Of a stretch of 34,081 bases of DNA, positions 1-8,341 are shown piece by piece; positions within the stretch are counted from its first letter, which is position 1; every line of letters begins with the position of its first letter. The notes beneath the pieces were generated by a model, which made no database searches, had not been told where the DNA came from, and saw only the letters and a list, made by a program, of their open reading frames with translations. A program made the position numbers and the translations under genes. Source of the DNA: Pseudomonadota bacterium (GTDB taxonomy: Bacteria > Pseudomonadota > Gammaproteobacteria > Pseudomonadales > Moraxellaceae); contig JAJZHK010000033.1 of the NCBI GenBank assembly GCA_021804565.1, forward strand, positions 1 through 34,081. Reading direction: 5' to 3'.

Positions 1-632
1 TGCTGTGCCAGTGTCAGCGCCTGTTCGAGGGTTTGCAGCTGCGCTTGCTGAGCACGCAAGCTGAACACATTGCGCACCAGCTCAGCGACCAGACTCTTGC
101 GCAGATCTTCGGCCGCGGCCACCTCAGCCTGCTGCTGCGCCTGGGCACTTTGTACGGCCCGACGGCGGGCGCCGAACAGATCAAGATCCCAGCTGGCATC
201 GAACTCGGCATCATGGATCTGTTCATAACGTGGGATGATCGGCAGTTTTTTCAGAGGCAACGGCCCGTTTTCGCTTTGCTGCAGCGACTGCACGCTGGCC
301 TGGGCACCCACCTGGGGCAGCAAGGCTGCAGCGACGGCGTCGCGCTGGCTGCGCGCCTGAACGATACGCTGCCGACTGGCTTGCAGATCCGGATTGTGCG
401 CCAGTGCCAGCGCCACCAGTTGCTCGATCTGGGCATCCTGCAAGGATCGCCACCAGGGCGGCGACGAGGCCGCTGCCCCCAACTGCTGCCTCGTCCAGTC
501 AGGCGAGGAACCAGCCACCGCCGGCGGGCCCTGATAGTCCGGACCCACCATGCAGGCGCTGATCATCGCGCTCAGGACGAAGATCAGCGGCCATGGCGCC
601 AAGCTGCGGACTTTAGGATCGAAGTGGCTCAT
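1..632 (-). CDS. NodT-type outer-membrane efflux lipoprotein (TolC-like), partial
   Basis: Outer-membrane factor of a tripartite exporter, expected to form the periplasm-spanning exit duct. The reading frame starts at 632 and runs off the left window edge, so only about 210 N-terminal residues are visible. The N-terminus has a hydrophobic stretch ending in a lipobox-like ISAC (Cys about residue 27), followed directly by MVGPDY, the typical start of mature NodT-family lipoproteins. The visible part then contains long helical, Ala/Gln-rich segments such as VALAHNPDLQASRQRI, as in the OEP repeat. Its ATG overlaps the stop of the upstream permease gene by four bases (ATGA), so it is very probably the last gene of the ybhGFSR-like operon and supplies its outer-membrane channel. 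The coding frame was read directly from the reverse strand. The C-terminal half cannot be judged. Confidence 0.88.
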   Translation of the reverse strand, partial: MSHFDPKVRSLAPWPLIFVLSAMISACMVGPDYQGPPAVAGSSPDWTRQQLGAAASSPPWWRSLQDAQIEQLVALALAHNPDLQASRQRIVQARSQRDAVAAALLPQVGAQASVQSLQQSENGPLPLKKLPIIPRYEQIHDAEFDASWDLDLFGARRRAVQSAQAQQQAEVAAAEDLRKSLVAELVRNVFSLRAQQAQLQTLEQALTLAQ

Positions 633-1741
633 TGCAAACGTCCTCGTACAAACCAGGTGGCCAGCGCCAGTGTCAGCACCGCGATGAGCAGCAAAGGCAG
701 GTCCAGGTGGATCAGCACCGATCTTGGCAGGTCCTTGAGAAAGCTGCCCTGCAAGACCAGCAGATCGTAACGCAGCGGCATGATCCGCGAGAGGGCCTGC
801 AGCAAGGGAGGCATGTTCTCGATCGGGGTGGCAAATCCCGACATCAGGACACTGGGAACGACAAAGCTGAAGGTTCCCAGCATCGCCTGCTGCTGGGTGG
901 CGCAGACCGCCGAAATCATCAGGCCTATGCCCACCACCGAGAGAATGTACAAGAACAGGCTGAGCATCAGCGCCGGCAGTGAACCGACGAAGGGTATGGC
1001 AAAAACGATCACCCCGGCGGCGACCATGATCAAACCCAATAGCAGGCCCAGGAGCAGGGCTGGCGCCACCTTGGCGATGATGATCTGGGTGGCCGTACAC
1101 GGTGCGACGAGGAGCTGGTCGAAGGTGCCAAGTTCCCGTTCACGGGCGATCGACAGGGCGGTCAGCAGCATGGTCACGAAGGTCACCAGGATGCCACCGA
1201 CACCGGGGACGATGAACCAGCGGTAGATGAGATTGGGGTTGTAGCGAAAACGCAAGGTGCTCAGTTCATCGTCCAGGTGAGCGCCGCGATCGACGCTGGC
1301 ATTTTCCAGGCTGAGCAGGCTGTCCAGGTAGACCAGCAAGATCCCTCCAGAATTGGCGCGCCGCCCATCAATCAGCAACTGCAGCGGCACCGGTTCGCCA
1401 CGACGATGAAGGCGTGAGGCATCGGCCGGGATGACCAGCGCAGCCAGATCATGACGCTCATCCAGGGCGCTCTGGAGCTGCGCCGGACTGTCGACACGGT
1501 CGACACTGGCGACGAATGAGGCGTGGGCCAGACGCTCCATGAGCTGGACCGACCAGGCCCCCTGATCACGGTTGTACAGGGCGATACGGGCGTGACTGAG
1601 ATCGAGTGTGGCGGCGAAGGAAAAGATGAACAGCTGCACCAGAGGCGGGACGACCAGCACCACCCGTGTCTTGGGATCACGAAGGATGCTCTGAAACTCT
1701 TTGCGGATCAAGGCCAGCAGGGTCGACAACCAAAGTGACAT
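629..1741 (-). CDS. ybhR: ABC-2 type exporter permease, YbhR-like
   Basis: Inner-membrane permease of the ABC-2 family, about 370 residues, matching the length of E. coli YbhR. The frame is open further upstream, but I place the start at the ATG at 1741 (MSLWLSTLLALIRKEF). It lies two bases after the stop of the preceding permease and gives the usual N-terminus: a short cytoplasmic segment with RKEFQSILRDP, then a first membrane span (VVLVVPPLVQLFIFSFAATL). A large periplasmic domain follows, then five hydrophobic spans in the C-terminal half, preceded by the ARERELGTFDQLLVAP coupling motif of this family. It should pair with the adjacent YbhS-like permease to form the membrane core driven by the YbhF-like ATPase. 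The substrate cannot be read from sequence. Confidence 0.9.
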   Translation of the reverse strand: MSLWLSTLLALIRKEFQSILRDPKTRVVLVVPPLVQLFIFSFAATLDLSHARIALYNRDQGAWSVQLMERLAHASFVASVDRVDSPAQLQSALDERHDLAALVIPADASRLHRRGEPVPLQLLIDGRRANSGGILLVYLDSLLSLENASVDRGAHLDDELSTLRFRYNPNLIYRWFIVPGVGGILVTFVTMLLTALSIARERELGTFDQLLVAPCTATQIIIAKVAPALLLGLLLGLIMVAAGVIVFAIPFVGSLPALMLSLFLYILSVVGIGLMISAVCATQQQAMLGTFSFVVPSVLMSGFATPIENMPPLLQALSRIMPLRYDLLVLQGSFLKDLPRSVLIHLDLPLLLIAVLTLALATWFVRGRLQ

Positions 1742-1743
1742 GC

Positions 1744-2850
1744 TCAGTCCTCCAGGGATTTGTGCAATTTGCGCCAGGTCAGCAGCAAAAACACCAGGCC
1801 CAGGCCCAGCATGGCCAGCAGATTTGGAGCAAACAAGGACCACACATCGCCACTGAGAAACAGGGTTTGCAGACAGACGACCAGGTAGCGCGCGGCGACG
1901 ATGTGGCTGAGCAGGCGGATAGGCCAGGGCATGGAATCGATCTCAAAGAGAAACCCGGACAGCATGAACGCCGGCAGATAACCGGACAGCAGCGCCAGTT
2001 GCGAGGCCACGAACTGATTCTTGCTGAGCACGGAAATCAGCAAACCCTGGCCCAGGGCAGGCAACAGAAACACCGCGGTGATGAGCAGCAAGGCTGCCCA
2101 GGAGCCGCGCAGCGGGATGGCGAAGACATGTATGGAGAGTTCGACACCGATCAGCATCGCCAGCAAGGCCAGGGCAAAATAGGGCAGCAACTTGCCGAGC
2201 AGGATTTCAGCGACAGAAACGGGGGTCGCCAGCAGCGCCTCCATGGTGCCACGCTCCCACTCACGGGCCACCAGCAAGGCGCTCAACAAGGTACCGATGA
2301 TGGTCATGACGATGGCCAGGGCACCGGGCACGAGAAAGCGTCGGCTCTCAAGCTCCTCGTTGAACCAGTAGCGCGGCTGCAGATCGATCGCTGACGCCTC
2401 GCCATGCTGCTGCGCCCACCAGGTATCGACGATCTGCCGCACATAATTGGCGACAAAAGTGGCGGTATTGGGTTGCGAGCCATCACTGACGACCTCCACC
2501 AGCGCCGTCGTGGGTGTCTGCCGCAAGCGCTGATCGAAGTCCTCGGGAATCACCACATAGCCGCGTATCTGGCTGGCAAGCAAAGCCGCCGAGGCCTGCC
2601 GGCGGCTTGCGTAGGGGGTCACCTGCAGGTAGGGGGTGCCCATCAATGCCGCAGCCAAACTTTCGACTTGCGTGCTCTGTGCCTGGCGCACGATGCCCAG
2701 GCGCACATGGCGTATATCGAGCGATACCGCATACGTGAAGAGGAACAGCAGCAGAACAGGGAGCACCCCCGCCACCAGGAAAACCGAGGGATCACGCAGG
2801 ATCTGCGCGCTTTCTTTGCGGACCACCGCCAGCAGTCGGCGTCCGTTCAT
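1744..2850 (-). CDS. ybhS: ABC-2 type exporter permease, YbhS-like
   Basis: Second ABC-2 permease of the operon, 368 residues. It resembles E. coli YbhS in length and in motifs: an N-terminal RKESAQILRDPSVFLVAG segment leading into the first membrane span, a periplasmic domain containing IRGYVVIPEDF and DGSQPNTATFV, a conserved TRYWFN-like stretch (here PRYWFNEE), the coupling motif AREWERGTMEALLATP, and five C-terminal spans with MLSGFLFEIDSMP. The start ATG at 2850 overlaps the ATPase stop in an ATGA junction, so translation is probably coupled. It is the likely partner of the downstream YbhR-like protein in a heterodimeric exporter. Confidence 0.92.
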   Translation of the reverse strand: MNGRRLLAVVRKESAQILRDPSVFLVAGVLPVLLLFLFTYAVSLDIRHVRLGIVRQAQSTQVESLAAALMGTPYLQVTPYASRRQASAALLASQIRGYVVIPEDFDQRLRQTPTTALVEVVSDGSQPNTATFVANYVRQIVDTWWAQQHGEASAIDLQPRYWFNEELESRRFLVPGALAIVMTIIGTLLSALLVAREWERGTMEALLATPVSVAEILLGKLLPYFALALLAMLIGVELSIHVFAIPLRGSWAALLLITAVFLLPALGQGLLISVLSKNQFVASQLALLSGYLPAFMLSGFLFEIDSMPWPIRLLSHIVAARYLVVCLQTLFLSGDVWSLFAPNLLAMLGLGLVFLLLTWRKLHKSLED

Positions 2851-4559
2851 GAGCCTGGTTCCGATCGGTCAGCGGCTTCGATCAAGCGAATGAAAGCCTC
2901 TTCCATGCTCGGATCAGGACGCTCGCTGCTAGCGACCTGCTTTTTCAGAGCGTCCGGGGTGTCCAGAGCGATCACCCGCGACTGGTACATCAAGGCGACC
3001 CGATCACAGTATTCGGCCTCATCCATGAAGTGGGTGGTGACCAGTATGCTGACGCCTTTTTGCACCAAACCATAGATATGGGTCCAGAACTCGCGCCGCG
3101 TCAGCGGATCGACCCCGGAGGTCGGCTCATCGAGAAAGAGCACCGCCGGTCTGTGCATCAGTGCACACGCCAGGGCCAAACGCTGACGTATCCCCAAAGG
3201 CAGGTCCTGGGCTGACTGCTGAAGAAAGTCGGCCATCTGAAAAACCTCGATCATCTCATCGATACGCTGCTGGCGCAGTGGCGGCCGCAAACCATAGACG
3301 CCGGCAGAAAATTGCAGATTTTGTCGTACCGACAAGAGCCCATAGAGAGAAAACTTCTGCGCCATATAACCCAGCCGGCGTTTGGCATCAGCACCGGCAC
3401 GACGTAAATCCAGACCCATGACCCTCGCCTCCCCGGCACTCGGCGTGAGCAGCCCACAGAGCATGCGAAAGGTCGTCGACTTACCAGCGCCATTGGGGCC
3501 GAGCAAACCGAAGATCTCCCCCTGATGGATGTCGAAACTGACCTTGTCGGCGGCGATGAAGTCGCCAAAGCGGCGGCTCAGGTCCACGCAACTGACCGTG
3601 GGCTGCGAACGCTCCGCCAAGCCAGGAAAGCGTTCGGCCAGCAAGGACCGCCCTCCGGGATGACCGCCGAGAAGATCGACAAAGGCGTCTTCGAAGCGCG
3701 CCTGTACAGGCTGCAGACCGGCCTCTCCCAAAGCGCCTGGTCCATGGTCATTTTTGAAGACGACGCGTACGGAGGCCCCCTGGATGATGCCGTCACACAC
3801 TTCCGCATGACTCAAGACCTGGCTGAGCACCTGTCTTTGCCTGCCCGGCTGGGTGACGATGCGATAGCTGCGTCCGGCCAGACCGCTGGTAAGTCCCTCC
3901 GGCGGTCCCTGAAACAGCAGGCGGCCGGCGTCGAGCAGCAAGACACGCTGACAGCGTTCAGCTTCATCGAGATAGGCGGTCGACCAGACCACCGCCATGC
4001 CCTCCTGAACCAGTTCTTCGACCATGCGCCAAAGCTCCTGGCGGCTGACCGGATCGACGCCGACACCCGGCTCGTCGAGTAAAAGCACCCGTGGCTGGCC
4101 CATCAAGGCACATGCCAAGCCGAGCTTCTGCTTCATACCGCCGGACAGTCGCCCGGCCAGCCGATGCTGAAAAGCTTCCAGGCGAGTGAACGCCAGCAAG
4201 CGCTGGAAGCGCTGTGACTGCTCGGCTGCACTCATGCTACGCAGCCGCGCATAAAGGCGAAGATTTTCTATGACGCTGAGGTCTTCATACAGACCAAAGC
4301 GTTGCGGCATATAGCCACTGATCTGGTGCAGGGCCTCGGCCTGTTCGACACTGTCGAGACCGGCCACCTGTATGCGCCCCTGATCCGGGCGCAAGAGCGC
4401 CGCCAGCAGGCGCATCAGGGTCGTTTTACCGGCCCCATCCGGACCGACCACACCGGTCAGTTCGCCAAAGGCGATCTCTGCGCTGACGCCGGCCAAAGCG
4501 GCCCGCCCGGCGAAGGACTTGTGGACGTCGAGCAAGGCTATCGCTGCTTCTCTAGTCAT
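2847..4559 (-). CDS. ybhF: Double-domain ABC exporter ATPase, YbhF-like
   Basis: A 570-residue ATPase with two ABC modules in one chain, close to E. coli YbhF (578 residues), energising the two permeases downstream. Module 1: Walker A GPDGAGKT at 39-46, signature LSGGMKQ at 138-144, Walker B LLLDEPG at 159-165. Module 2: Walker A GPNGAGKS at 354-361, a degenerate signature LPLGIRQ at 453-459 where LSGGQ is expected, and Walker B LFLDEPT at 474-480. As I recall, the divergent second signature is also present in the enterobacterial protein, so it looks like a family trait and not local decay. The ATG at 4559 overlaps the end of the ybhG-like gene by eight bases, and the stop overlaps the next start, so the four genes form a coupled operon. 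Confidence 0.94.
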   Translation of the reverse strand: MTREAAIALLDVHKSFAGRAALAGVSAEIAFGELTGVVGPDGAGKTTLMRLLAALLRPDQGRIQVAGLDSVEQAEALHQISGYMPQRFGLYEDLSVIENLRLYARLRSMSAAEQSQRFQRLLAFTRLEAFQHRLAGRLSGGMKQKLGLACALMGQPRVLLLDEPGVGVDPVSRQELWRMVEELVQEGMAVVWSTAYLDEAERCQRVLLLDAGRLLFQGPPEGLTSGLAGRSYRIVTQPGRQRQVLSQVLSHAEVCDGIIQGASVRVVFKNDHGPGALGEAGLQPVQARFEDAFVDLLGGHPGGRSLLAERFPGLAERSQPTVSCVDLSRRFGDFIAADKVSFDIHQGEIFGLLGPNGAGKSTTFRMLCGLLTPSAGEARVMGLDLRRAGADAKRRLGYMAQKFSLYGLLSVRQNLQFSAGVYGLRPPLRQQRIDEMIEVFQMADFLQQSAQDLPLGIRQRLALACALMHRPAVLFLDEPTSGVDPLTRREFWTHIYGLVQKGVSILVTTHFMDEAEYCDRVALMYQSRVIALDTPDALKKQVASSERPDPSMEEAFIRLIEAADRSEPGS

Positions 4560-5544
4560 GCGCCTGAGGATCGATGGGTAGTTGTACGGTCACCGGCATG
4601 CCCTGACGCAGTCCTGCGTCGGGCCGGTCGACGTGGATGCGCAGGCGATACACCAAATCGGTACGCAGATCGGTGGTCTCGACCGTCTTCGGCGTGAACT
4701 CGGCACGCGGCGAGACAAAGCCAATATGAGCGCTATAGCGCCGCGAGGAGCCGTCATGGCTGATCCATACCTGACGCCCAGGCTGGGCCCAGGTGAGCTG
4801 GCTTTCACGCACATAGGCACGCACATCGACCGGGGCTTCGACGCTGAGCACATAGACCGCCTGTGCCGGTGTCACCATGCTCCCCGGCTCACGTACGCGC
4901 GAGAAGACGATGGCCGCCGTCGGTGCATACAAAGAGGTGTCAGCCAGCGCCGTCTGCGCCTGCTCCTGCGCTGCCTGCAGGGCGCGCAGATGCGCCCTGG
5001 CGGCGGTGATATCTTCGTTGCGGGCGCCGGCGACAAGCAGATGATAGTGCTGCTGCGCCGCCCGCCAAGCCGCCTGCGTGCTGTCCTGGTTGGCCTGTGC
5101 CAGGTCCAGCTGCTTGGCGCTGATGGTGCCATCCTGTTTCAGGCTGAGCTGGCGCTTGTACTCGCCTGCGGCATTGAGCGCCAGCGCTTTCTCCGCTTGC
5201 ATCTGCTGCTCGGCCTGTGCAATGTCCTGCTGCCTGTTGCCATGCTCCAGTTCGAGCAACTGCGCCGCCGCCTGCTCGCGATTGGCCTGCGCCCATGCCA
5301 GGGCCTGCGCATAAGGTTGCGGATCGAGGCGCGCCAGCAGCTGTCCAGGGCGAACCCGATCGCCTTCATCGACCAGCATCTGCAGCAGCCGGCCACTTTG
5401 CCGGAAAGCCATATCGACATCACGGATGTCGACATCACCATAGAGAGTCAACACCGCTTGCGTCGGCGGCTGCGGCCACAGTCGCCAGACGGCGAACGCC
5501 ACGATCAGGATGCCCGGCAGTGCAAGCAGTAAACGTCGTTTCAT
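4552..5544 (-). CDS. ybhG: Membrane fusion protein (HlyD/EmrA type), YbhG-like
   Basis: Periplasmic adaptor linking the ABC permeases to an outer-membrane duct, about 330 residues. I start it at 5544 (MKRRLLLALPGIL), which gives a clean signal anchor and has a purine-rich GAGGAAAA at 5551-5558 at good spacing; the frame is open upstream but that extension has no family character. After the anchor come a lipoyl/barrel-sandwich half (LTLYGDVDIR, then LVDEGDRVRPGQLLARLD), a long alpha-hairpin rich in Ala, Gln and Glu at about 90-215, the second lipoyl half (TSLYAPTAAIV), and a beta-barrel. Near the end the stretch IGFVSPRAEFTPKTVET is almost identical to what I recall of E. coli YbhG. It is the first gene of ybhGFSR plus the outer-membrane factor. 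Confidence 0.93.
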   Translation of the reverse strand: MKRRLLLALPGILIVAFAVWRLWPQPPTQAVLTLYGDVDIRDVDMAFRQSGRLLQMLVDEGDRVRPGQLLARLDPQPYAQALAWAQANREQAAAQLLELEHGNRQQDIAQAEQQMQAEKALALNAAGEYKRQLSLKQDGTISAKQLDLAQANQDSTQAAWRAAQQHYHLLVAGARNEDITAARAHLRALQAAQEQAQTALADTSLYAPTAAIVFSRVREPGSMVTPAQAVYVLSVEAPVDVRAYVRESQLTWAQPGRQVWISHDGSSRRYSAHIGFVSPRAEFTPKTVETTDLRTDLVYRLRIHVDRPDAGLRQGMPVTVQLPIDPQAHD

Positions 5545-5848
5545 CCTAACTTTTCCTCGATGAGGACAAAAAGTCATGAGCGCCACCTGCGCTGCGCTCG
5601 TCCATGCCCGCGATGGGGCAGCGGCCAGCGGACCGGGCCGCGATAGAAGCACCATAACGCAAGCATGGCTTGACGCTAGTGTCTTTCCAGTCTTTTATGA
5701 TCCATCTCAAGACGCCACTGCAAAAAACGCCGATCGGCGCTGAAAAAACGCTCAAGTTGTGGCCGCGGCCGCCGATAAGGTATACAGAGAAACACCGTGG
5801 GCGTACATCGATGCCCTCCCTGGCACGGCGATGAGAAAGGATGTTGCC
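5545..5848. other. Divergent intergenic region between ybhG and flgM
   Basis: About 300 bases without a convincing gene. It must hold the promoter of the leftward ybhGFSR operon, but I found no good sigma-70 match for it. Rightward it contains the sigma-28 promoter of flgM (5752-5778). The perfect 12-base palindrome CGCCGATCGGCG lies at 5728-5739, followed on the minus strand by six T residues; it could be an operator or a short terminator-like hairpin. A rightward TTGACG (5670-5675) with a weak TTTTAT 17 bases downstream is a further, poor, sigma-70 candidate. Short reading frames here lack family character. Confidence 0.6.
5752..5778 (+). promoter_or_regulatory. Sigma-28 (FliA) promoter of flgMN
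   Basis: The -10 element GCCGATAA at 5771-5778 matches the enterobacterial FliA consensus at all eight positions. Eleven bases upstream, exactly the expected spacing, TCAAGTTG at 5752-5759 matches the -35 consensus TAAAGTTT at six of eight positions. It points to flgM, whose start is about 70 bases downstream. This fits a late flagellar gene under the sigma factor that FlgM itself inhibits. Confidence 0.82.
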
Positions 5849-6184
5849 ATGATACAAAATATTTCGGGGCCGAGTGCCCCACCCAGCAGCAGCGCTTCGA
5901 TAGAGCCCGGTCTCGGCAGCAGTGCCACCGTCAAGACGGCACCGGTCCCGCTGCCTGCATCGACCTCAGCCGCGGCAGCGGCGAGCACGGCACAGCCGAC
6001 CGCCGACGTCAGCATCAGCGCCGAAGGGCAGGCGATGCAGAAACTGGCCGAGGGTCTGCGTCAGCGTCCGGTCAACGAACAGAAGGTCGCGGCGATACGC
6101 CAGGCCATCGCTCAAAACACTTACCGCATCGATCCCGAGAGCATCGCTGAAAAGATGATCCAGTTCGAGCAGAGCGGCGCCTAG
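5849..6184 (+). CDS. flgM: Anti-sigma-28 factor FlgM
   Basis: FlgM binds the flagellar sigma factor FliA and blocks late flagellar transcription until it is exported through the completed hook-basal body. I choose the ATG at 5849 (MIQNISGPS, 111 residues) because AGAAAGG at 5834-5840 sits at good spacing; an in-frame ATG at 5831 would add six residues. The N-terminal half is low-complexity, rich in Ser, Ala and Pro, as expected for a disordered secreted anti-sigma factor. The C-terminal half has the FlgM core: VSISAEGQAMQKLAEGL, then EQKVAAIRQAIAQNTYRIDPESIAEKMIQFE-like helices that bind sigma-28. It sits directly behind a sigma-28 promoter and in front of flgN, the usual arrangement. Confidence 0.93.
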   Translation: MIQNISGPSAPPSSSASIEPGLGSSATVKTAPVPLPASTSAAAAASTAQPTADVSISAEGQAMQKLAEGLRQRPVNEQKVAAIRQAIAQNTYRIDPESIAEKMIQFEQSGA

Positions 6185-6257
6185 TCTTTATTGGCACGAA
6201 CTCTGCTTAGAAAAGCTCATCTGCAAGCGAATGCCGGATTTCCGGCGGGAGTTGACG

Positions 6258-6707
6258 ATGAGCCCGAACAATCCTATCGAGACGCTGTGTCAGCACACCT
6301 TGCGTCTGCTCGACCTCATCCTGCAAGAACGGCAGGCCCTGCAGGATCACGACCTCGATCGCATGGGCGCCCTGCTCGGCGTCAAGGAAGAGCGCACCCA
6401 GGAAATCATGCGCATCGAGCTGGGACTGCGCCAGCAGCTCGAACGCGAAGGGCTGAGCATGAACGCCCAGGGCATCAGTGCCTGGATGCAAAGACAGCGC
6501 CTCGACCTCGCAGCTTGGCGGCGCCTGCGCATACAGCTGCACCTGCTGCAGGATCTCAATGGCATCAACGGCCACATCGTCAGTCGGGCCGAACGCAACA
6601 CCCAAAAACTGCTCGAGATCCTCACCGGACAACCCGATCACAGCGTCTATCGCCGCGACGGCATGAGCCGTGGATCACGCTGGATGCGCGCTTACGGCAG
6701 CGCCTGA
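6258..6707 (+). CDS. flgN: Flagellar chaperone FlgN
   Basis: Cytoplasmic export chaperone for the hook-filament junction proteins FlgK and FlgL, about 149 residues, in the usual FlgN range. The start at 6258 (MSPNNPIETL) is preceded by GGCGGGAG at proper spacing; an upstream in-frame ATG at 6231 lacks this. The protein is almost entirely helical and rich in Leu, Gln and Arg, with heptad-like segments (TLRLLDLILQERQALQDHDL, then RLRIQLHLLQDLNGINGHIV) and the ERNTQKLLEILTG segment typical of FlgN C-termini. It follows flgM by 73 bases in the same direction and probably shares its sigma-28 promoter. Its last 16 bases overlap the tail of the convergent MFS gene. Confidence 0.86.
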   Translation: MSPNNPIETLCQHTLRLLDLILQERQALQDHDLDRMGALLGVKEERTQEIMRIELGLRQQLEREGLSMNAQGISAWMQRQRLDLAAWRRLRIQLHLLQDLNGINGHIVSRAERNTQKLLEILTGQPDHSVYRRDGMSRGSRWMRAYGSA

Positions 6708-8341
6708 GCCGGGCAGAGCTGCAGACCTTGGGCACCGGACTGAACCTGCAGGATAGACCAGCCCTCGGCCTGCGCCTGATCGATCCAGCCGCGGCTCGCT
6801 GGATCCTCGCTGGCGCCAGCGCACACCTCGCCCCCCCTTGGCGGCCGTGACGCCGCGCTGTGCAACACCTGGCGCCGCCACCATGGCGCCGCCCCCCGCT
6901 GATGACCGAGCAGGCGCACAGGGCGCGGCAGCAGATAGATAAGATGGGCCGGATCCACCGACGCGGCGCACAACAAGAGGACGCCGCCGTGTGCCGGCAA
7001 CAGGCTCTCCCCCTCGAGCACGCCCGCAGCACGCCACCTGAGCATGACCCACAGCAACAGCCTCTGCAGATAGAGCGGCTGCGCGAGCAGCATCGCGAGC
7101 AGAACCCCGGCATTGAGCAGCGCCACCAGCAGGAGCAGCTGGGGCACCTTGACGCCATGTGCCAATAAAATGGCACTGAAAATACTGGCTCCCACCATGA
7201 ACAGCGCATTGAGCAGATTGTTGGCGGCGATCGCCCGCGCCCGGAACTCGGGTCGGCTGCGCTTTTGCAGGTGGGCGTACAAAGGTACGGTCATCCAAGC
7301 GCCGCTGACACCGAGACCGAGAACGTCGATAAGCAGACGATCGTGGCCGGCCCGGATAAAGTCGAGCGCACCGATGGCGTGCGCCGGATGCAGCGGGCGC
7401 GCCGCATAGAGATCGATGCCGAACAGACTCAAGCCGAGACAGCCCCAAGGCACCAGTCCCAGTTCAACGCGGCGTCCTGACAGCGACTCGCAGAGCAGCG
7501 ATCCAAGGCCTATGCCGATCGAGAAAAGAGCGATCAAGAGGGTCAGCAGCGCCGGCTGCCCGCCAAGGTCATCGCGCACATAGGCCACCCACTGGGTCAA
7601 ATACACCGCACCGAAGAACCAGAACCAGGAAATACACAAAAGGGCATGGCGCAGTTCGAGCTCGCGGGCGCTATGCTGCAAAAGCCGCCAGCTGGCTCGC
7701 CACCAGCGCGCATCAAAACGCAGCTGCGGCGCCAGCGCCGGCAAAGACGGCATGGCCAGGCTGCTGAGCGCACCCAGAACGGCGACCCCCAGACAGGCCC
7801 CTGCGAGCATCCCAGGCTGCGCCGCAAAGTGCCCTTGCAACTGCGTGCCCGTCACCTGGCCGAGCAGGATGGCCATGAAGGTGGCCATCTCGATCAGGGC
7901 ATTACCTCCCACCAATTCAGAAGCCTTGAGGTACTGTGGAAGTATGGCGTATTTGACCGGACCAAAGAAACTCGAGTGGGTGCCCATGAGGAACAGGCAC
8001 AGCATGAGGATGGCGGCCTGATGATGGATAAATCCGTAGGCGGCCAGCGCCATGATGAGGATCTCAAAACCTTTGATCCAGCGCGCCAGACGCGCCATAT
8101 CGTAGATCTCGGCGACTTGGCCGGCACTGGCGGAAAACAGCAGAAAAGGCAGGATGAACACGCCAGCGGCGGCATTGCTGAGAAAACGGGCATCCAGACC
8201 AGCGACGCTGAGCCCGCCAAACACGACAGCGACGAGCAGGCCACTTTTGAACAGATTGTCATTGAAAGCACCCAGGGACTGGGTGATGAATAAAGGCAGG
8301 TAGCGTCGCGTTGCCAGCAAACTCCACTGCGATGATGCCAC
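6692..8341 (-). CDS. LplT-like MFS transporter with a degenerate acyltransferase tail
   Basis: A 549-residue inner-membrane protein. Residues 1-420 are an MFS transporter of the lysophospholipid-transporter group; diagnostic stretches are ITQSLGAFNDNLFKSG, MGTHSSFFGPVKYAILPQ and ELVGGNALIEM. In related proteins known to me this is followed by a PlsC-type acyltransferase with an NHxxxxD site and an FPEG motif. Here residues 421-549 keep the entry to that domain (YLQRLLLWVMLRW, then PAHGGVLLLC and PRPVRLLG), but NHVSFVD is replaced by AASVD near 459-463, a GEVC remnant stands where GEVVCIFPEG is expected, and the chain ends early. The tail is therefore probably catalytically dead. The start is a GTG at 8341 behind a strong AAGGAGG (8347-8353). 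It is divergent from the patatin gene. Confidence 0.85.
   Translation of the reverse strand: MASSQWSLLATRRYLPLFITQSLGAFNDNLFKSGLLVAVVFGGLSVAGLDARFLSNAAAGVFILPFLLFSASAGQVAEIYDMARLARWIKGFEILIMALAAYGFIHHQAAILMLCLFLMGTHSSFFGPVKYAILPQYLKASELVGGNALIEMATFMAILLGQVTGTQLQGHFAAQPGMLAGACLGVAVLGALSSLAMPSLPALAPQLRFDARWWRASWRLLQHSARELELRHALLCISWFWFFGAVYLTQWVAYVRDDLGGQPALLTLLIALFSIGIGLGSLLCESLSGRRVELGLVPWGCLGLSLFGIDLYAARPLHPAHAIGALDFIRAGHDRLLIDVLGLGVSGAWMTVPLYAHLQKRSRPEFRARAIAANNLLNALFMVGASIFSAILLAHGVKVPQLLLLVALLNAGVLLAMLLAQPLYLQRLLLWVMLRWRAAGVLEGESLLPAHGGVLLLCAASVDPAHLIYLLPRPVRLLGHQRGAAPWWRRQVLHSAASRPPRGGEVCAGASEDPASRGWIDQAQAEGWSILQVQSGAQGLQLCPAQALP

Noticed and set aside
6675-7448. Possible frameshift that would restore an acyltransferase at the MFS C-terminus.
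   Set aside because: The other two minus-strand frames were read and contain neither HxxxxD nor FPEG motifs, so loss by a simple frameshift is not supported.
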